Assembly: GCF_001613085.1 (NCBI RefSeq)
Contig: NZ_BDBR01000011.1
Location: forward strand, 1 to 64,000
Direction: 5' to 3'
DNA from: Nocardia salmonicida NBRC 13393
GTDB lineage: Bacteria; Actinomycetota; Actinomycetes; Mycobacteriales; Mycobacteriaceae
DNA length: 64,000 bases
Positions 25,238-34,767 of this stretch are shown piece after piece (position 1 is the stretch's first letter; the number at the start of each line of letters is the position of its first letter). A program made the position numbers and the translations under genes. The notes under the pieces are model-generated. The model saw only the letters and a program-made list of their open reading frames with translations. It had not been told where the DNA came from and searched no databases.

Positions 25238-26263
25238 ATGCAACTCTCCCGTCGTCACGCCCTGCGGCTGACCGGCTGTGTCGGCGTCGCCGCCGGCCTT
25301 GCCGCCTGCTCCCCCGCCGCCTCACATTCGACCGAATCCGGCAATGCGATTGCCATGCAACTGGGTTGGATCAAGAACGTCCAGTTCGCCGGTGAATACC
25401 TGGCACTGGAGAACGGTCACTTCCGCGATGCCGGACTGTCCGTCGACCTGCTCGCCGGTGGCGCGGCGGGTACCAGCACCGAAGCCGGTATCGACACCGG
25501 CAAGGTGTGGATCGGCACCTCCACGCCGCAGAAGGTGGCCGCCGCGGTGGAACGGGGCGTACCGGTGCGCATCATCGGCGCGACCCTCGCCACGAGTCCC
25601 GCGTGCATCACTTCGCCGGAGTCGAAGCCGTTGCGGACACCGAAAGATCTGGTGGGCAAGCGAGTCGGCGTGGCGGACCACAATCTGCCGACGTTCGAGG
25701 CGCTGCTCACCGCCAATGGCGTAGACCCGTCATCGGTGAAAGTCATTCCGGTGCAGTTCGATCCGTCACCGCTGGTCAACGGCGAGGTCGACGCGTGGTC
25801 CGGGTTCACCACCAATGAGCCGGTCTCGCTGCGCGCCAAAAGGTTCGCCACCTATTCCTTTCTGTACAACGATTTCGGATTACGCACGTGCGCACAGGTT
25901 TTCGTCGTCTCCGAGCAATCGCTGGTCGCTGAACGGGCCAAGTGCAAGGCGTTCCTCACCGCCGAGATCAAGGGCTGGAAGGACGCGCTCGCCGATCCCG
26001 ATCGCGGTGTCGCGCTGGCCGTGCGGAAGTACGGCGCCGATCAAAAGCTCGACACCGCGCAGCAGCGTGCCCTGCTCGACGCGACACTGCCGCTGATCCA
26101 GACGCCCGATACCCGCCGCGACGGACTGCTCACCCTGTCGACGAGTCTGATCGCCGACACGGTGACGGCGCTGGAACGTACGGGTTCCACGGTGACCGCT
26201 GCCCAGCTGTTCGATTCCTCACTCCTCACCGAGCTCTACACCGAGAATCCGGGGTTGCGATGA
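25238..26263 (+). CDS. ABC transporter substrate-binding lipoprotein (NMT1/THI5-like)
   Basis: A 341-residue exported binding protein. The N-terminus [13 protein letters not shown] has a twin-arginine-like pair, a hydrophobic core and the lipobox LAAC at about residues 21-24, so it is likely a lipoprotein. The mature part begins with [21 protein letters not shown], the family's opening strand, then [15 protein letters not shown] and [17 protein letters not shown]1/THI5-like proteins bind pyrimidines, thiamine precursors, riboflavin, sulfonates or related small molecules. Its stop overlaps the ATPase gene (ATGA). Ligand unknown. Confidence 0.87.
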   Translation: MQLSRRHALRLTGCVGVAAGLAACSPAASHSTESGNAIAMQLGWIKNVQFAGEYLALENGHFRDAGLSVDLLAGGAAGTSTEAGIDTGKVWIGTSTPQKVAAAVERGVPVRIIGATLATSPACITSPESKPLRTPKDLVGKRVGVADHNLPTFEALLTANGVDPSSVKVIPVQFDPSPLVNGEVDAWSGFTTNEPVSLRAKRFATYSFLYNDFGLRTCAQVFVVSEQSLVAERAKCKAFLTAEIKGWKDALADPDRGVALAVRKYGADQKLDTAQQRALLDATLPLIQTPDTRRDGLLTLSTSLIADTVTALERTGSTVTAAQLFDSSLLTELYTENPGLR

Positions 26264-27027
26264 CCGGCATCGACATCAGTGGACTGACCAAGACATTCAC
26301 CGCGGGCAAGCGCAAGGTCGAAGCGCTCGCCGAGGTGGACCTACGGAGCGAGCAGGGCGAATTCCTGTCGCTGCTCGGACCTTCCGGCTGCGGCAAATCG
26401 ACCATTCTGCGAATTCTGGCCGGTCTGGACACGCCGACCGCCGGCTCGGCGCTGGTCAACGGACGTACCCCCGAGCAGCTGCGGACCGAACACGAGCTGG
26501 GTATCGCCTTTCAGGACTCGGCCCTCTTGCCCTGGCGCAGTGTGCGTTCCAATATCGCGTTGCCCCTCCAGGTGGCGGGGCTGCCGGTCGACCACGCGGT
26601 GATCGACGGGCTCATCGAACTCGTCGGTCTCACCGGGTTCGAGGCGGCCAAACCGGCACAGCTGTCCGGCGGTATGCGGCAACGGGTTTCGATCGCCCGG
26701 GCGCTGGTGGTGAAGCCGTCGGTGCTGCTGCTGGACGAGCCGTTCGGCGCGCTCGACGACATGACCCGGCAGCGGTTGAACATGGAGCTGCTGCGGATCT
26801 GGACCGAGAAGCCCGCCACCACGTTGATGGTCACCCATGGCATCGGGGAGGCGGTGTTCCTGTCCGATACCGTCGCGGTGATGTCGACGCGGCCGGGACG
26901 CGTGCTGGAGCTGGTCGATATCGACCTGCCGCGACCACGGGCACCGGAGATGATGCGCACACCGGAATTCCATGCGCTGCACGATCATCTGTCGGGCCTG
27001 TTGTTCGGGGAACGGCGGCCCGCGTGA
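26260..27027 (+). CDS. ABC transporter ATP-binding protein (SsuB/TauB/ThiZ type)
   Basis: A 255-residue ATPase with Walker [10 protein letters not shown] (about residues 41-49), a Q-loop in [13 protein letters not shown], signature [15 protein letters not shown], Walker [13 protein letters not shown] and the H-loop [13 protein letters not shown]. It energises the importer formed with the binding lipoprotein and two permeases. Start and stop overlap the adjacent genes by 4 nt each. Confidence 0.93.
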   Translation: MTGIDISGLTKTFTAGKRKVEALAEVDLRSEQGEFLSLLGPSGCGKSTILRILAGLDTPTAGSALVNGRTPEQLRTEHELGIAFQDSALLPWRSVRSNIALPLQVAGLPVDHAVIDGLIELVGLTGFEAAKPAQLSGGMRQRVSIARALVVKPSVLLLDEPFGALDDMTRQRLNMELLRIWTEKPATTLMVTHGIGEAVFLSDTVAVMSTRPGRVLELVDIDLPRPRAPEMMRTPEFHALHDHLSGLLFGERRPA

Positions 27028-27788
27028 ACGCCCGACTCGCCGGACTGCGTGGCCCCGCGGTCCTGATCCTGCTGTGGGCGGTGGCAGGTCTCAGCACGTC
27101 CGCCGTGCCCACCCCGTGGGCAGTCCTGGCCTCCGTAGCCGAGGACGGATTCGCCCTCTACGGCCCGAACGCGTCGATCACCGCGTGGGGTGCGGTCCAG
27201 GGCTTCGCGTTCGGCAATATCGCCGCCCTCGCCGTCGCACTCGCCGTGGCGGTGTTCCCCCGCACCGAACCCTTGGCCGCCCAGCTGGCCGTGATCAGCT
27301 ATTGCGTGCCACTGCTCGCGCTCGGCCCGATCGTGCTGGTGGTATTCGGCGGACGCACGCCGACGGTCTTCCTTGCCGCGGTCTCGGTGTTCTTCACCTC
27401 CATGATCGGCACCCTCACGGGCCTGAAATCAGCCAACCGCACCAGCATCGATCTGGTCGACGCGTACGGCGGCAACGGCTGGCACCGCCTCGTCCGGGTC
27501 CGGATCCCCGCCGCCTTGCCCGCCGCGACTGCCGCACTCCAGATCGCCGCGCCCGCAGCCGTTCTCGGTGCGATTCTCGGGGAGTACCTGGGTGGGGTGG
27601 ACAGTGGTGTCGGCGTCGCGCTCACCGCCGCGCAGTCCTCCTACGATCTGCCGCGCACCTGGGGCATGGCTCTGGCGGCCGGATTACTCTCTGGCGCAGG
27701 CTATTTCGTTGCCTCCTTGGCTGGCAAGATTGTTCGGACCCGGCTGTACGGCCCGGGCCCCATCACGCAACCGGAGAACGAATCATGA
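27024..27788 (+). CDS. ABC transporter permease, first subunit
   Basis: A 254-residue membrane protein of the BPD-transporter family with about six hydrophobic segments and the EAA-loop-like segment [23 protein letters not shown] 27024 overlaps the ATPase stop; its own stop overlaps the next permease (ATGA). With 27785-28567 it would form a heterodimeric channel in the cytoplasmic membrane. Confidence 0.9.
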   Translation: MNARLAGLRGPAVLILLWAVAGLSTSAVPTPWAVLASVAEDGFALYGPNASITAWGAVQGFAFGNIAALAVALAVAVFPRTEPLAAQLAVISYCVPLLALGPIVLVVFGGRTPTVFLAAVSVFFTSMIGTLTGLKSANRTSIDLVDAYGGNGWHRLVRVRIPAALPAATAALQIAAPAAVLGAILGEYLGGVDSGVGVALTAAQSSYDLPRTWGMALAAGLLSGAGYFVASLAGKIVRTRLYGPGPITQPENES

Positions 27789-28567
27789 AGAGTGTCTGGG
27801 CTTTCCTCGGCTCGGTGGCGCTGGCCACGGTGCTCGTACTCGCCGTGTGGTTCGGCTTTCTCGCCGCGTTCCCCCAGATCGGACCGCGAATCGGCCAGAC
27901 TCCGATGGACGTGTGGGCCTACCTGATCGACGGCGAACCCGCCCATCGCGCGCGGATCGTCGACGGGCTCACCATCACGCTGCGCGACACGGGCCTCGGA
28001 TTCGTCGTCGGGATGAGCCTGGCGCTCAGCGGCGCCGCGCTGGCCCTGCTGTCGCGCGAATTCGAGCGCAGCGCGGTGCCGGTGGCGACCCTGCTGCGCT
28101 CGATCCCGCTGGTCACTCTCGCGCCGATCCTGGTGACCACCTTCGGCCGTGGGCTGACGATGGTCGCCGTCACCGGCGCGCTCGTGGTGTTCTTCCCTGC
28201 CTTCGTCACCCTCGTGGCCGGGCTGCGCGCCGCGCCGGCGCAGAGCATGGACCTGATCCGGGCCTACGGTGGCAGCGAGGCCGCGGCGCTGCGCATGGTC
28301 GCACTGCCGGCCGCGCTGCCCTCGCTGTTCGCCGCGCTGCGGATCTCGGTGCCCGGCGCGCTGATCGGCGCGCTCATCGCCGAATGGCTCGGCACGGGTG
28401 CGGGGTTGGGGTCCTCGATGCTCAAAGCGATTCCGCGCTACGACTATCCGCAGCTGTGGGCCTCGATCGCGGTGGTCGCCGCCGCGTCGATCGTGCTCTA
28501 CACGCTCGTCGGCGCGGTCGAACGTGTCGTCGCGCTGCGCTTCGCCGATGCCTCGGTAATCTCATGA
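27785..28567 (+). CDS. ABC transporter permease, second subunit
   Basis: A 260-residue BPD-type permease with six predicted membrane segments and the EAA-like loop DLIRAYGGSEAAALRMVALP. ATG 27785 overlaps the stop of the preceding permease, and its end overlaps a possible ATG of the LacI gene. Two different permeases instead of one homodimer is a detail that sets this importer apart from many SsuC-type systems. Confidence 0.9.
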   Translation: MKSVWAFLGSVALATVLVLAVWFGFLAAFPQIGPRIGQTPMDVWAYLIDGEPAHRARIVDGLTITLRDTGLGFVVGMSLALSGAALALLSREFERSAVPVATLLRSIPLVTLAPILVTTFGRGLTMVAVTGALVVFFPAFVTLVAGLRAAPAQSMDLIRAYGGSEAAALRMVALPAALPSLFAALRISVPGALIGALIAEWLGTGAGLGSSMLKAIPRYDYPQLWASIAVVAAASIVLYTLVGAVERVVALRFADASVIS

Positions 28568-28584
28568 CCACGAAGGAGGTGCGC

Positions 28585-29577
28585 GTGCCACCGAGGCCGA
28601 CCATGCGCGATATCGCGGCCGCCGCGGGTGTCTCGCCGTCGGCGGTGTCGCTCGCGCTCGCGGGCAAGGGCCGGATGGAAGACAGCACCCGTGCCCGCAT
28701 CCTGGCCACCGCCACCGAACTCGGCTACCGGATCAACCGCGAGGCCAGGGCACTGCGCACCGGGCGAACGATGATGATCGGACTGGTCACCTCGATGGTC
28801 GCCGATCAGGTCGACGACCACGAATCACGCCTGGACTGGTACACCCGCACCGCACTGGCCGCCGCCAACGAGTCCTTTCGGCACGGCTACGCGCTGGTTC
28901 TCGTCCCGCCGCTGGGCGAGCACGACCAGGTACACGATCTCGCCGCCGACGGCGTCCTGCTCATCGACCCCGACCCGGCCGAAGGCATCGTCGAAACGGC
29001 GGCCGCCCGCGGTCTGGCGGTGGTGACGATCGGCGGCCACGCGCCCGCCCCGGCGAGCTCGGTATCGCTCGACCGCGACGCGGCGGTCGACCTGGCGATG
29101 ACGCACTTCCTGAGCACCGGCGCTCGCCGACCCGCCCTGCTGGTCGACAACAGCGGCAGACAGAATGCCGCCGCCTCCAGAACCGCCTACGAACACTGGT
29201 GCCGCATCGCGGGCATGACGCCGATCGTGGCGACCGTCGATTTCGCCGGCGGCGGCGGCCGCACCAGACTCGCCCATCGCGCGTGCGTGCAACTGCTGAC
29301 CGAACGCCCCGACGTCGACGCCGTCTACGCCCCGCTGGACTCGGTCGCCGCCGGTTGCGTCACCGCGGCCCGCGAACTCGGCCGCACCATCGGCGCCGAC
29401 CTGGGCCTGATCACCTCCGAAGGCAGCATCGCCCGTGACAACGATCCGCCACTCACCGCGATCGACACCCATCGCGAAGAGCAGGCAGCGGCGGCGGTTC
29501 GCATGCTGGTCACAGCCCTCGCCAGCGGCGAAAGGGCACCGAACCAAACTTTCCTACCCAGCCTGATCGTGCGCTGA
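28585..29577 (+). CDS. LacI family transcriptional regulator
   Basis: A 330-residue regulator. The N-terminal LacI helix-turn-helix is TMRDIAAAAGVSPSAVSLAL with the hinge RINREARALRTGRT, followed by a periplasmic-binding-type effector domain. An ATG at 28564 overlaps the permease stop, but a perfect AAGGAGG lies at 28573-28579, 5 nt before GTG 28585, so the GTG is taken as the start. It is the last gene of the operon and the likely ligand of the palindrome at 22426-22443; the inducer is presumably the imported substrate. Confidence 0.9.
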   Translation: MPPRPTMRDIAAAAGVSPSAVSLALAGKGRMEDSTRARILATATELGYRINREARALRTGRTMMIGLVTSMVADQVDDHESRLDWYTRTALAAANESFRHGYALVLVPPLGEHDQVHDLAADGVLLIDPDPAEGIVETAAARGLAVVTIGGHAPAPASSVSLDRDAAVDLAMTHFLSTGARRPALLVDNSGRQNAAASRTAYEHWCRIAGMTPIVATVDFAGGGGRTRLAHRACVQLLTERPDVDAVYAPLDSVAAGCVTAARELGRTIGADLGLITSEGSIARDNDPPLTAIDTHREEQAAAAVRMLVTALASGERAPNQTFLPSLIVR

Positions 29578-29603
29578 GCCCACCTCGAAGCCGGGTGTTG
29601 CGG

Positions 29604-30170
29604 CTACTTCGACAGCGGTTGCGCGGCGGTGATCGCCGTGGCCAGCGTAGTGAACGCGGCTTCGTTGCCCGCGCCGGTGATCAGGATCCGCACCCCACCG
29701 AGGTCGGCGATCCAGCCGGTTTCCTCGGTCGGCTCGGTATAGACGACCCACTTCTGCCCGGCCACCTCGTGTGTCCCGGTCGGGTAGCGCGAGCCGAGTT
29801 CCTGCCGCGACAACGCCTCCTCGGAGGCGCCGGTCTGCGAATACCGCATGTAGGTCCCCTGCGGCGTGATGTAGCCGACCGTGCTCACCGCACCGCCACC
29901 GGCGGCGGCGATGGTGTCGCGGCTGCCGGAGTTCGACGTCCAGCCCTGCGGCAACGTCGGGTTGCGGATCGGGAACGACAGCGTCTTCGCGTCGGATTTC
30001 AGGGCGGCGTCGGCGTCGAAATGCGGGATCTGACCCTGCGTCGGCCCGTTCGTCGCCACCGTGCACTGGCTCGCCACACCCGCCAGCACCACCGCGGCCA
30101 GCACCAACGGGATCAACGACCAGAACAGATCGCGGTAGTCGTTGAAAATGCGGTGCTTGGTCTGTGCCAC
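29604..30170 (-). CDS. DUF4245 domain-containing membrane-anchored protein
   Basis: A 188-residue protein. A short cytoplasmic start is followed by one membrane segment ([20 protein letters not shown]) and an extracytoplasmic DUF4245 domain ([17 protein letters not shown], then [19 protein letters not shown]). It matches the gene upstream of glpX in mycobacteria (Rv1100). GTG 30170 is the first start codon giving a normal N-terminus. It is convergent with the LacI gene (26-nt gap) and divergent from glpX. Function unknown. Confidence 0.82.
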   Translation of the reverse strand: MAQTKHRIFNDYRDLFWSLIPLVLAAVVLAGVASQCTVATNGPTQGQIPHFDADAALKSDAKTLSFPIRNPTLPQGWTSNSGSRDTIAAAGGGAVSTVGYITPQGTYMRYSQTGASEEALSRQELGSRYPTGTHEVAGQKWVVYTEPTEETGWIADLGGVRILITGAGNEAAFTTLATAITAAQPLSK

Positions 30171-30297
30171 GGCTACCAGTATCCACTCGAGCCATGACCA
30201 GGCCGCCCAGGGGTCATCGCAGGAGGTCGTGCACGAGCGTGCCGTTTCGAAATGCGACAATGCCCCCGTATCACCAACGCCAAGGAGGCACTCCGCA

Positions 30298-31341
30298 ATG
30301 ACGCCCACCTCGCCCGTTCACAGCCGCCGCGAGGCACCCGATCGCAACCTCGCACTGGAGCTGGTCCGCGTCACCGAGGCAGGCGCGATGGCGAGTGGCC
30401 GTTGGGTCGGCCGTGGCGACAAGGAAGGTGGCGACGGCGCTGCCGTCGACGCCATGCGTCAGCTCGTCAGCTCGGTGTCCATGAAGGGCATCGTCGTCAT
30501 CGGCGAAGGCGAGAAGGACGAAGCGCCGATGCTCTACAACGGTGAGCTCGTCGGCGACGGCACCGGCCCCGAGGTCGACTTCGCGGTCGACCCGGTCGAC
30601 GGCACCACGCTGATGTCGAAGGGCTCCCCCGGCGCCATCTCCGTGCTCGCGGTCGCCGAGCGCGGCGCCATGTTCGACCCGTCCGCGGTGTTCTACATGC
30701 ACAAGATCGCCGTCGGCCCCGACGCCGCGGGCTCGATCGACATCACCGCCCCGATCGGCGAGAACATCCGCCGCGTGGCCAAGGCCAAGCGCCTTTCGGT
30801 GTCCGACCTGACCGTCTGCATCCTGGACCGTCCTCGCCACGAGGACACCATCCAGCAGGCGCGCGACGCGGGCGCTCGCATCCGCCTCATCTCCGACGGT
30901 GACGTCGCGGGCGCCATCGCCGCCGCGCGTCCCGAGTCCGGCGTCGACATCCTGGTCGGCATCGGCGGCACCCCCGAGGGCATCATCGCCGCCGCCGCGC
31001 TGCGCTGCCTCGGCGGTGAACTGCAGGGCATGCTCGCCCCGAAGGACGACGAAGAGCGGCAGAAGGCGATCGACGCGGGCCACGATCTGGACCGCGTGCT
31101 CTCGACCACGGACCTGGTCTCCGGCGACAACGTCTTCTTCTGCGCCACCGGCGTCACCGACGGCGACCTGCTGCGCGGCGTGCGCTACTACGCGGGTGGC
31201 GCGTCCACCCAGTCGATCGTGATGCGGTCCAAGTCGGGCACCGTCCGCATGATCGACGCCTACCACCGCCTGACCAAGCTGCGCGAGTACTCCTCGGTCG
31301 ACTTCGACGGCGACGACAGCGCGAACCCGCCGCTGCCCTGA
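30298..31341 (+). CDS. glpX: Class II fructose-1,6-bisphosphatase GlpX
   Basis: A 347-residue GlpX with the metal/phosphate motifs [19 protein letters not shown] and [20 protein letters not shown]. It catalyses fructose-1,6-bisphosphate hydrolysis in gluconeogenesis. ATG 30298 follows AAGGAGG by 9 nt. The next gene in the same direction is the class II fumarase, a conserved neighbour in the Mycobacteriales, but a large inverted-repeat region separates them. Confidence 0.96.
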   Translation: MTPTSPVHSRREAPDRNLALELVRVTEAGAMASGRWVGRGDKEGGDGAAVDAMRQLVSSVSMKGIVVIGEGEKDEAPMLYNGELVGDGTGPEVDFAVDPVDGTTLMSKGSPGAISVLAVAERGAMFDPSAVFYMHKIAVGPDAAGSIDITAPIGENIRRVAKAKRLSVSDLTVCILDRPRHEDTIQQARDAGARIRLISDGDVAGAIAAARPESGVDILVGIGGTPEGIIAAAALRCLGGELQGMLAPKDDEERQKAIDAGHDLDRVLSTTDLVSGDNVFFCATGVTDGDLLRGVRYYAGGASTQSIVMRSKSGTVRMIDAYHRLTKLREYSSVDFDGDDSANPPLP

Positions 31342-31352
31342 CATCAGCGGCC

Positions 31353-31440
31353 GGGGCCGCGGGTTCGCGGCCCCGAGGGCTCGCGCTCGCGGGTCGATAC
31401 TGCGCCTGCGGCGTTCCGTCTCGACCCGCGAACGCGAGCC
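31353..31440 (+). terminator. Two nested GC-rich hairpins between glpX and fumC
   Basis: A 9-bp perfect hairpin at 31353-31361/31366-31374 (loop GGTT) lies 11 nt after the glpX stop. It is followed by a 20-bp inverted repeat, arms 31378-31397 and 31421-31440 with a single mismatch, around a 23-nt loop. No T run follows. They probably end glpX transcription in the U-tract-less manner common in actinobacteria; a regulatory role for the longer repeat cannot be excluded. Confidence 0.55.
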
Positions 31441-31565
31441 GGCCGCGAACGGGCTCGTAAGACTCGCCTGTGTTGGTCGTCTCTGGATGTATTCCCGCGG
31501 GCGGTGTGGGAATCGCCGCTGGTGTGGGGCCACCATTCGCGGTGTTCTCGTCCTAGGGTCGAACT

Positions 31566-32966
31566 ATGGCTGACGACGACGGGCAGTACCGGATCGAGCA
31601 CGACACCATGGGGGAGGTTCGCGTCCCTGTCGACGCCCTGTGGCGGGCGCAGACGCAGCGGGCCGTCGAGAACTTCCCGATCAGCGGACGTGGGCTCGAA
31701 CGAGCCCAGATCCGGGCGCTCGGTCTGCTGAAAGCCGCCTGCGCGCAGGTCAACAAGGATCTGGGCCTGCTCGATCCGGTCAAGGCCGACGCGATCATCG
31801 CGGCGGCGGGCGAGATCGCCAACGGTGAGCACGACGACCAGTTCCCGATCGACGTGTTCCAGACCGGTTCGGGCACCAGCTCGAACATGAACGCCAACGA
31901 GGTGATCGCCTCGATCGCCGCGCGTAACGGTGTGACCGTGCACCCCAACGACGACGTGAACATGTCGCAGTCCTCCAACGACACCTTCCCCACCGCCACA
32001 CACCTAGCCGCCACCGAGGCCGTGATCACCGATCTCGTTCCCGCGCTGGACCATCTGCGCCTCGCCCTGCTCGACAAGTCGCAGCAGTGGCGCACCGTGG
32101 TGAAGTCGGGCCGCACCCACCTGATGGACGCGGTGCCGGTGACGCTCGGTCAGGAATTCGGCGGCTACACCCGCCAGATCGCCGCGGGCATCGAGCGCGC
32201 GATGGCCACCCTGCCGCGCCTGGGCGAGTTGCCGATCGGCGGCACCGCGGTGGGCACCGGACTCAACGCGCCCGCCGGCTTCGGCACGAAGGTCGTCGCG
32301 GAACTGGTGCGCACCACGGGAATCGACGCGCTGCGCGAAGCCCACGACCACTTCGAGGCACAGGCCGCGCGCGACGGACTCGTCGAGGCCTCCGGCGCGC
32401 TGCGCACCATCGCGGTCAGCCTGACCAAGATCGCCAACGATATCCGCTGGATGGGTTCGGGCCCGCTCACCGGGCTCGGCGAATTGCAGCTGCCGGACCT
32501 GCAGCCGGGTAGCTCGATCATGCCGGGCAAGGTGAATCCCGTACTGCCCGAGGCGGTGACGCAGGTGGCGGTGCAGGTGGTCGGCAACGACGCGGCGATC
32601 GCGTTCGGCGGGGCAAGTGGGGCCTTCGAGCTCAATGTCTACATCCCGGTGATGGCCCGCAACCTGCTGGAGTCGATTCGCCTGCTGGCCAACGTTTCTC
32701 GACTGTTCGCCGACAGGTGTGTGAGCGGCCTGGTGGCCAATGAGGAGCACCTGCGCACGCTCGCCGAATCGTCACCGTCGATCGTCACCCCGCTCAACTC
32801 GGCCATCGGTTACGAGGAAGCGGCCGCCGTCGCCAAAGAGGCACTGCGCGAGAAGAAGACGATCCGTCAGACCGTGCTCGATCGCGGGCTGGTCCCGGAC
32901 AAGCTCTCGCTCGAAGAGCTCGACCGCAAGCTCGACGTGCTGGCCATGGCCGACGTCGACCGCTGA
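31566..32966 (+). CDS. fumC: Class II fumarate hydratase
   Basis: A 466-residue fumarase of the aspartase/fumarase superfamily with the signature [11 protein letters not shown] (about residues 315-325), the active-site-region motifs [16 protein letters not shown] and [17 protein letters not shown], and the early catalytic-site sequence [12 protein letters not shown]. It interconverts fumarate and malate in the TCA cycle. It is followed by a bidirectional hairpin and then the convergent desaturase homologue. Confidence 0.96.
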   Translation: MADDDGQYRIEHDTMGEVRVPVDALWRAQTQRAVENFPISGRGLERAQIRALGLLKAACAQVNKDLGLLDPVKADAIIAAAGEIANGEHDDQFPIDVFQTGSGTSSNMNANEVIASIAARNGVTVHPNDDVNMSQSSNDTFPTATHLAATEAVITDLVPALDHLRLALLDKSQQWRTVVKSGRTHLMDAVPVTLGQEFGGYTRQIAAGIERAMATLPRLGELPIGGTAVGTGLNAPAGFGTKVVAELVRTTGIDALREAHDHFEAQAARDGLVEASGALRTIAVSLTKIANDIRWMGSGPLTGLGELQLPDLQPGSSIMPGKVNPVLPEAVTQVAVQVVGNDAAIAFGGASGAFELNVYIPVMARNLLESIRLLANVSRLFADRCVSGLVANEEHLRTLAESSPSIVTPLNSAIGYEEAAAVAKEALREKKTIRQTVLDRGLVPDKLSLEELDRKLDVLAMADVDR

Positions 32967-32972
32967 GAACAC

Positions 32973-33008
32973 GAACGGCCGCCACCTCGCAGGAGGTGAC
33001 GGCCGTTC
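32973..33008. terminator. Bidirectional hairpin between fumC and the desaturase homologue
   Basis: Arms of about 16 bp (32973-32988 with 32993-33008, one mismatch) around a 4-nt loop, starting 7 nt after the fumC stop and ending 11 nt before the stop of the convergent gene. The symmetry suits termination in both directions; no strong T run is present. Confidence 0.7.
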
Positions 33009-33018
33009 GCGTAGCGGC

Positions 33019-33873
33019 TCAGGCCAGGTGCCCGAGTTCCGCGCGAGCCTTCTCGCCCGCTTCGCTGAAATCGGTGCGGGAGAAGATGTTCCAGCGCTGC
33101 AGCAGCGGCTTGAACACCAGTTCGTCCTCGTTGGCACGGTCGTAGATGCCCGCCTCGGCCAGCGCCTCGTCGCTCGATCCGCCACCGGGCAGATCCACGT
33201 GCGGCACCCGGAAGTCGGCGACTCGATCGGCGATCGCGCGCACGCCCTGGTCGGGAACCAGGTCGAGGGCGGCGGCGACGAGCGCGGCGAAGAACTCGGC
33301 CTGCAGCTCGTCGTCGGCGGCCAGCTTCTCGGCCATCGCGGTGACGATCGGGTTCTCGCCGAGCGCGGCGGTGTTGCGATGACGGATCGCGGCAGCGGCC
33401 TCTTCGAACGCGCAGGTGGCCAGCACGTCGATCAGGTGCATGGGAGGCCGGTTGAAACCATCGGTCATGTGCTGCATGCGGGCCCGCTCGAGCGCGATCG
33501 GGTCCACCGCGCGCGTGAGCATGAGGTAGTTGCGGATCATGATCTCGTGGCGGTTCTCCTCCGCCGTCCACCGGCCGACCCAGCGCCACCAGGGGCCGAT
33601 GCGCAGGTGCTTGCCGAGCTCACGGTGGTAGGACGGCAGATTGTCGGCGACCAGGACGCTCACGGTCAGCGCGAGCCTGGCGGTCTCGCTGAGCTCGGAC
33701 TGTTCCGGGCTCCAGTCGGTGCCACCGAGGAAGGCGAAGTTGCGCCCGTCCGACCACGGCACCTGCTCGTGCGGCTGCCAGCCGTCGGCCACCTCGATGT
33801 GGCGACGCAGGTTGATTTCCACCTCGTCCGCGAGCGAATCCAGCAGCTCGCGGTCGGTCAAAGTTTTCTGCAC
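33019..33873 (-). CDS. Acyl-ACP desaturase family protein (DesA2-like), second metal motif altered
   Basis: A 284-residue all-helical protein of the acyl-ACP desaturase family, at the position of mycobacterial desA2. The first diiron helix motif, EENRHE, is intact (TAEENRHEIMIRNYLM, about residue 105). Where the family has the second motif (D/E-E-x-R-H), this protein reads LAADDELQAEFF near residues 187-198, with no histidine. Residues TCAFEEAAAAIRHRNT align with the helix before it. It may still bind a single metal, or be regulatory or inactive, so desaturase activity should not be assumed. It ends against the hairpin shared with fumC. Confidence 0.85.
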   Translation of the reverse strand: MQKTLTDRELLDSLADEVEINLRRHIEVADGWQPHEQVPWSDGRNFAFLGGTDWSPEQSELSETARLALTVSVLVADNLPSYHRELGKHLRIGPWWRWVGRWTAEENRHEIMIRNYLMLTRAVDPIALERARMQHMTDGFNRPPMHLIDVLATCAFEEAAAAIRHRNTAALGENPIVTAMAEKLAADDELQAEFFAALVAAALDLVPDQGVRAIADRVADFRVPHVDLPGGGSSDEALAEAGIYDRANEDELVFKPLLQRWNIFSRTDFSEAGEKARAELGHLA

Positions 33874-33956
33874 CCAGACAACCTAGTACCTCGTGCGCAA
33901 GCGCGGGGACCTACGGGGTGAACCGGGCCCCCGCGCTGGGGCGGAGCACAACGCTC

Positions 33957-34583
33957 TTACTTGGGCGTCACCGTGATCTCACCGTTGACCCAGGTGATGG
34001 TGCCGCCGGTGAAGTCGCTCTGCTTGCCGCCTGCGATATCCTTCTCGTCGCTGGTCGGGTAGCCCAGAGTGCCGTTGGCGCCGCCGTTGGCCTCCCACGC
34101 CTCGCGAATCTCACCCCACACGATGTGGGCGCCGGAATCCTTGCTCCAGTAGATGGTGCCGCCGGTGAAGTCCTGGTACTGGCCGCCGTCGGGGCCGGGT
34201 TCCTGGGCTTCTTCCGGTACGCCGAGCGGGCTGGCCGCGCCGCCGACCGCCACGTACTTCTTGTAGACCTCGCCGGAGATGGTGATGTCACCGTTGGGAG
34301 TGGAGACGGTGGTCGATTCGCCTGCGGCTCCACTGGTGGTGGCCGCACCGGAGGTGGTCTCGGTACCGGAGGTGGTTTCCGAACCCGGGGTGGTGGTCAT
34401 GCTGCCCATGCCCGGCATGGTGGTCACGCTGCCCCCTGGGGCGCCCATCGCGGAAGTCACCGAGGCGACGGCGTCGTTGGCCTTGTCCTGGTCGTCGTCG
34501 CTGCAGCCGGCGGCGAGCAGCAGACCCGTCGCGGCCAGGACCGCGGCGCTCCCGGCAACAGTACGTCGAGCGAAGTGGTTCAT
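33957..34583 (-). CDS. LGFP-repeat lipoprotein
   Basis: A 208-residue exported protein. After a signal peptide with the lipobox LAAGC (about residues 23-27) comes a Ser/Thr/Gly/Met-rich linker (to about 85), then LGFP-type repeats (AASPLGVPEEAQEPGPDGGQ, YQDFTGGTIYWSKDSGAHIV; NGTLGYPTSDEKD, DFTGGTITWVNG). LGFP repeats are associated with the arabinogalactan/mycolic-acid cell envelope. Two ATGs lie six bases apart; GAGAGG touches the first but is 6 nt from the second, so the second (34583) is chosen. Confidence 0.88.
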   Translation of the reverse strand: MNHFARRTVAGSAAVLAATGLLLAAGCSDDDQDKANDAVASVTSAMGAPGGSVTTMPGMGSMTTTPGSETTSGTETTSGAATTSGAAGESTTVSTPNGDITISGEVYKKYVAVGGAASPLGVPEEAQEPGPDGGQYQDFTGGTIYWSKDSGAHIVWGEIREAWEANGGANGTLGYPTSDEKDIAGGKQSDFTGGTITWVNGEITVTPK

Positions 34584-34651
34584 ATCCATCCTCTCGCGAG
34601 TGGCTCCCCCCGGGGGTGCCCCCGGATTGGAGCCTGGCCGACATCCGCAAC

Positions 34652-34679
34652 GGCCCGGCGGAACAGTGTTCGCCGAGCC
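34652..34679 (-). terminator. Imperfect hairpin after phoH2
   Basis: An inverted repeat of about 12 bp with one bulge and one mismatch around AACAGTGTT, about 90 nt beyond the phoH2 stop. No T run is present. A terminator role is only suggested by position. Confidence 0.3.
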
Positions 34680-34767
34680 GTTGCTGGATTGGTATCGGAG
34701 CGGATATTACCCACCGTTTGCGGTAATCAAACGGATTCGGACCGTGACGCGGCCCGATTGCCGGTGA

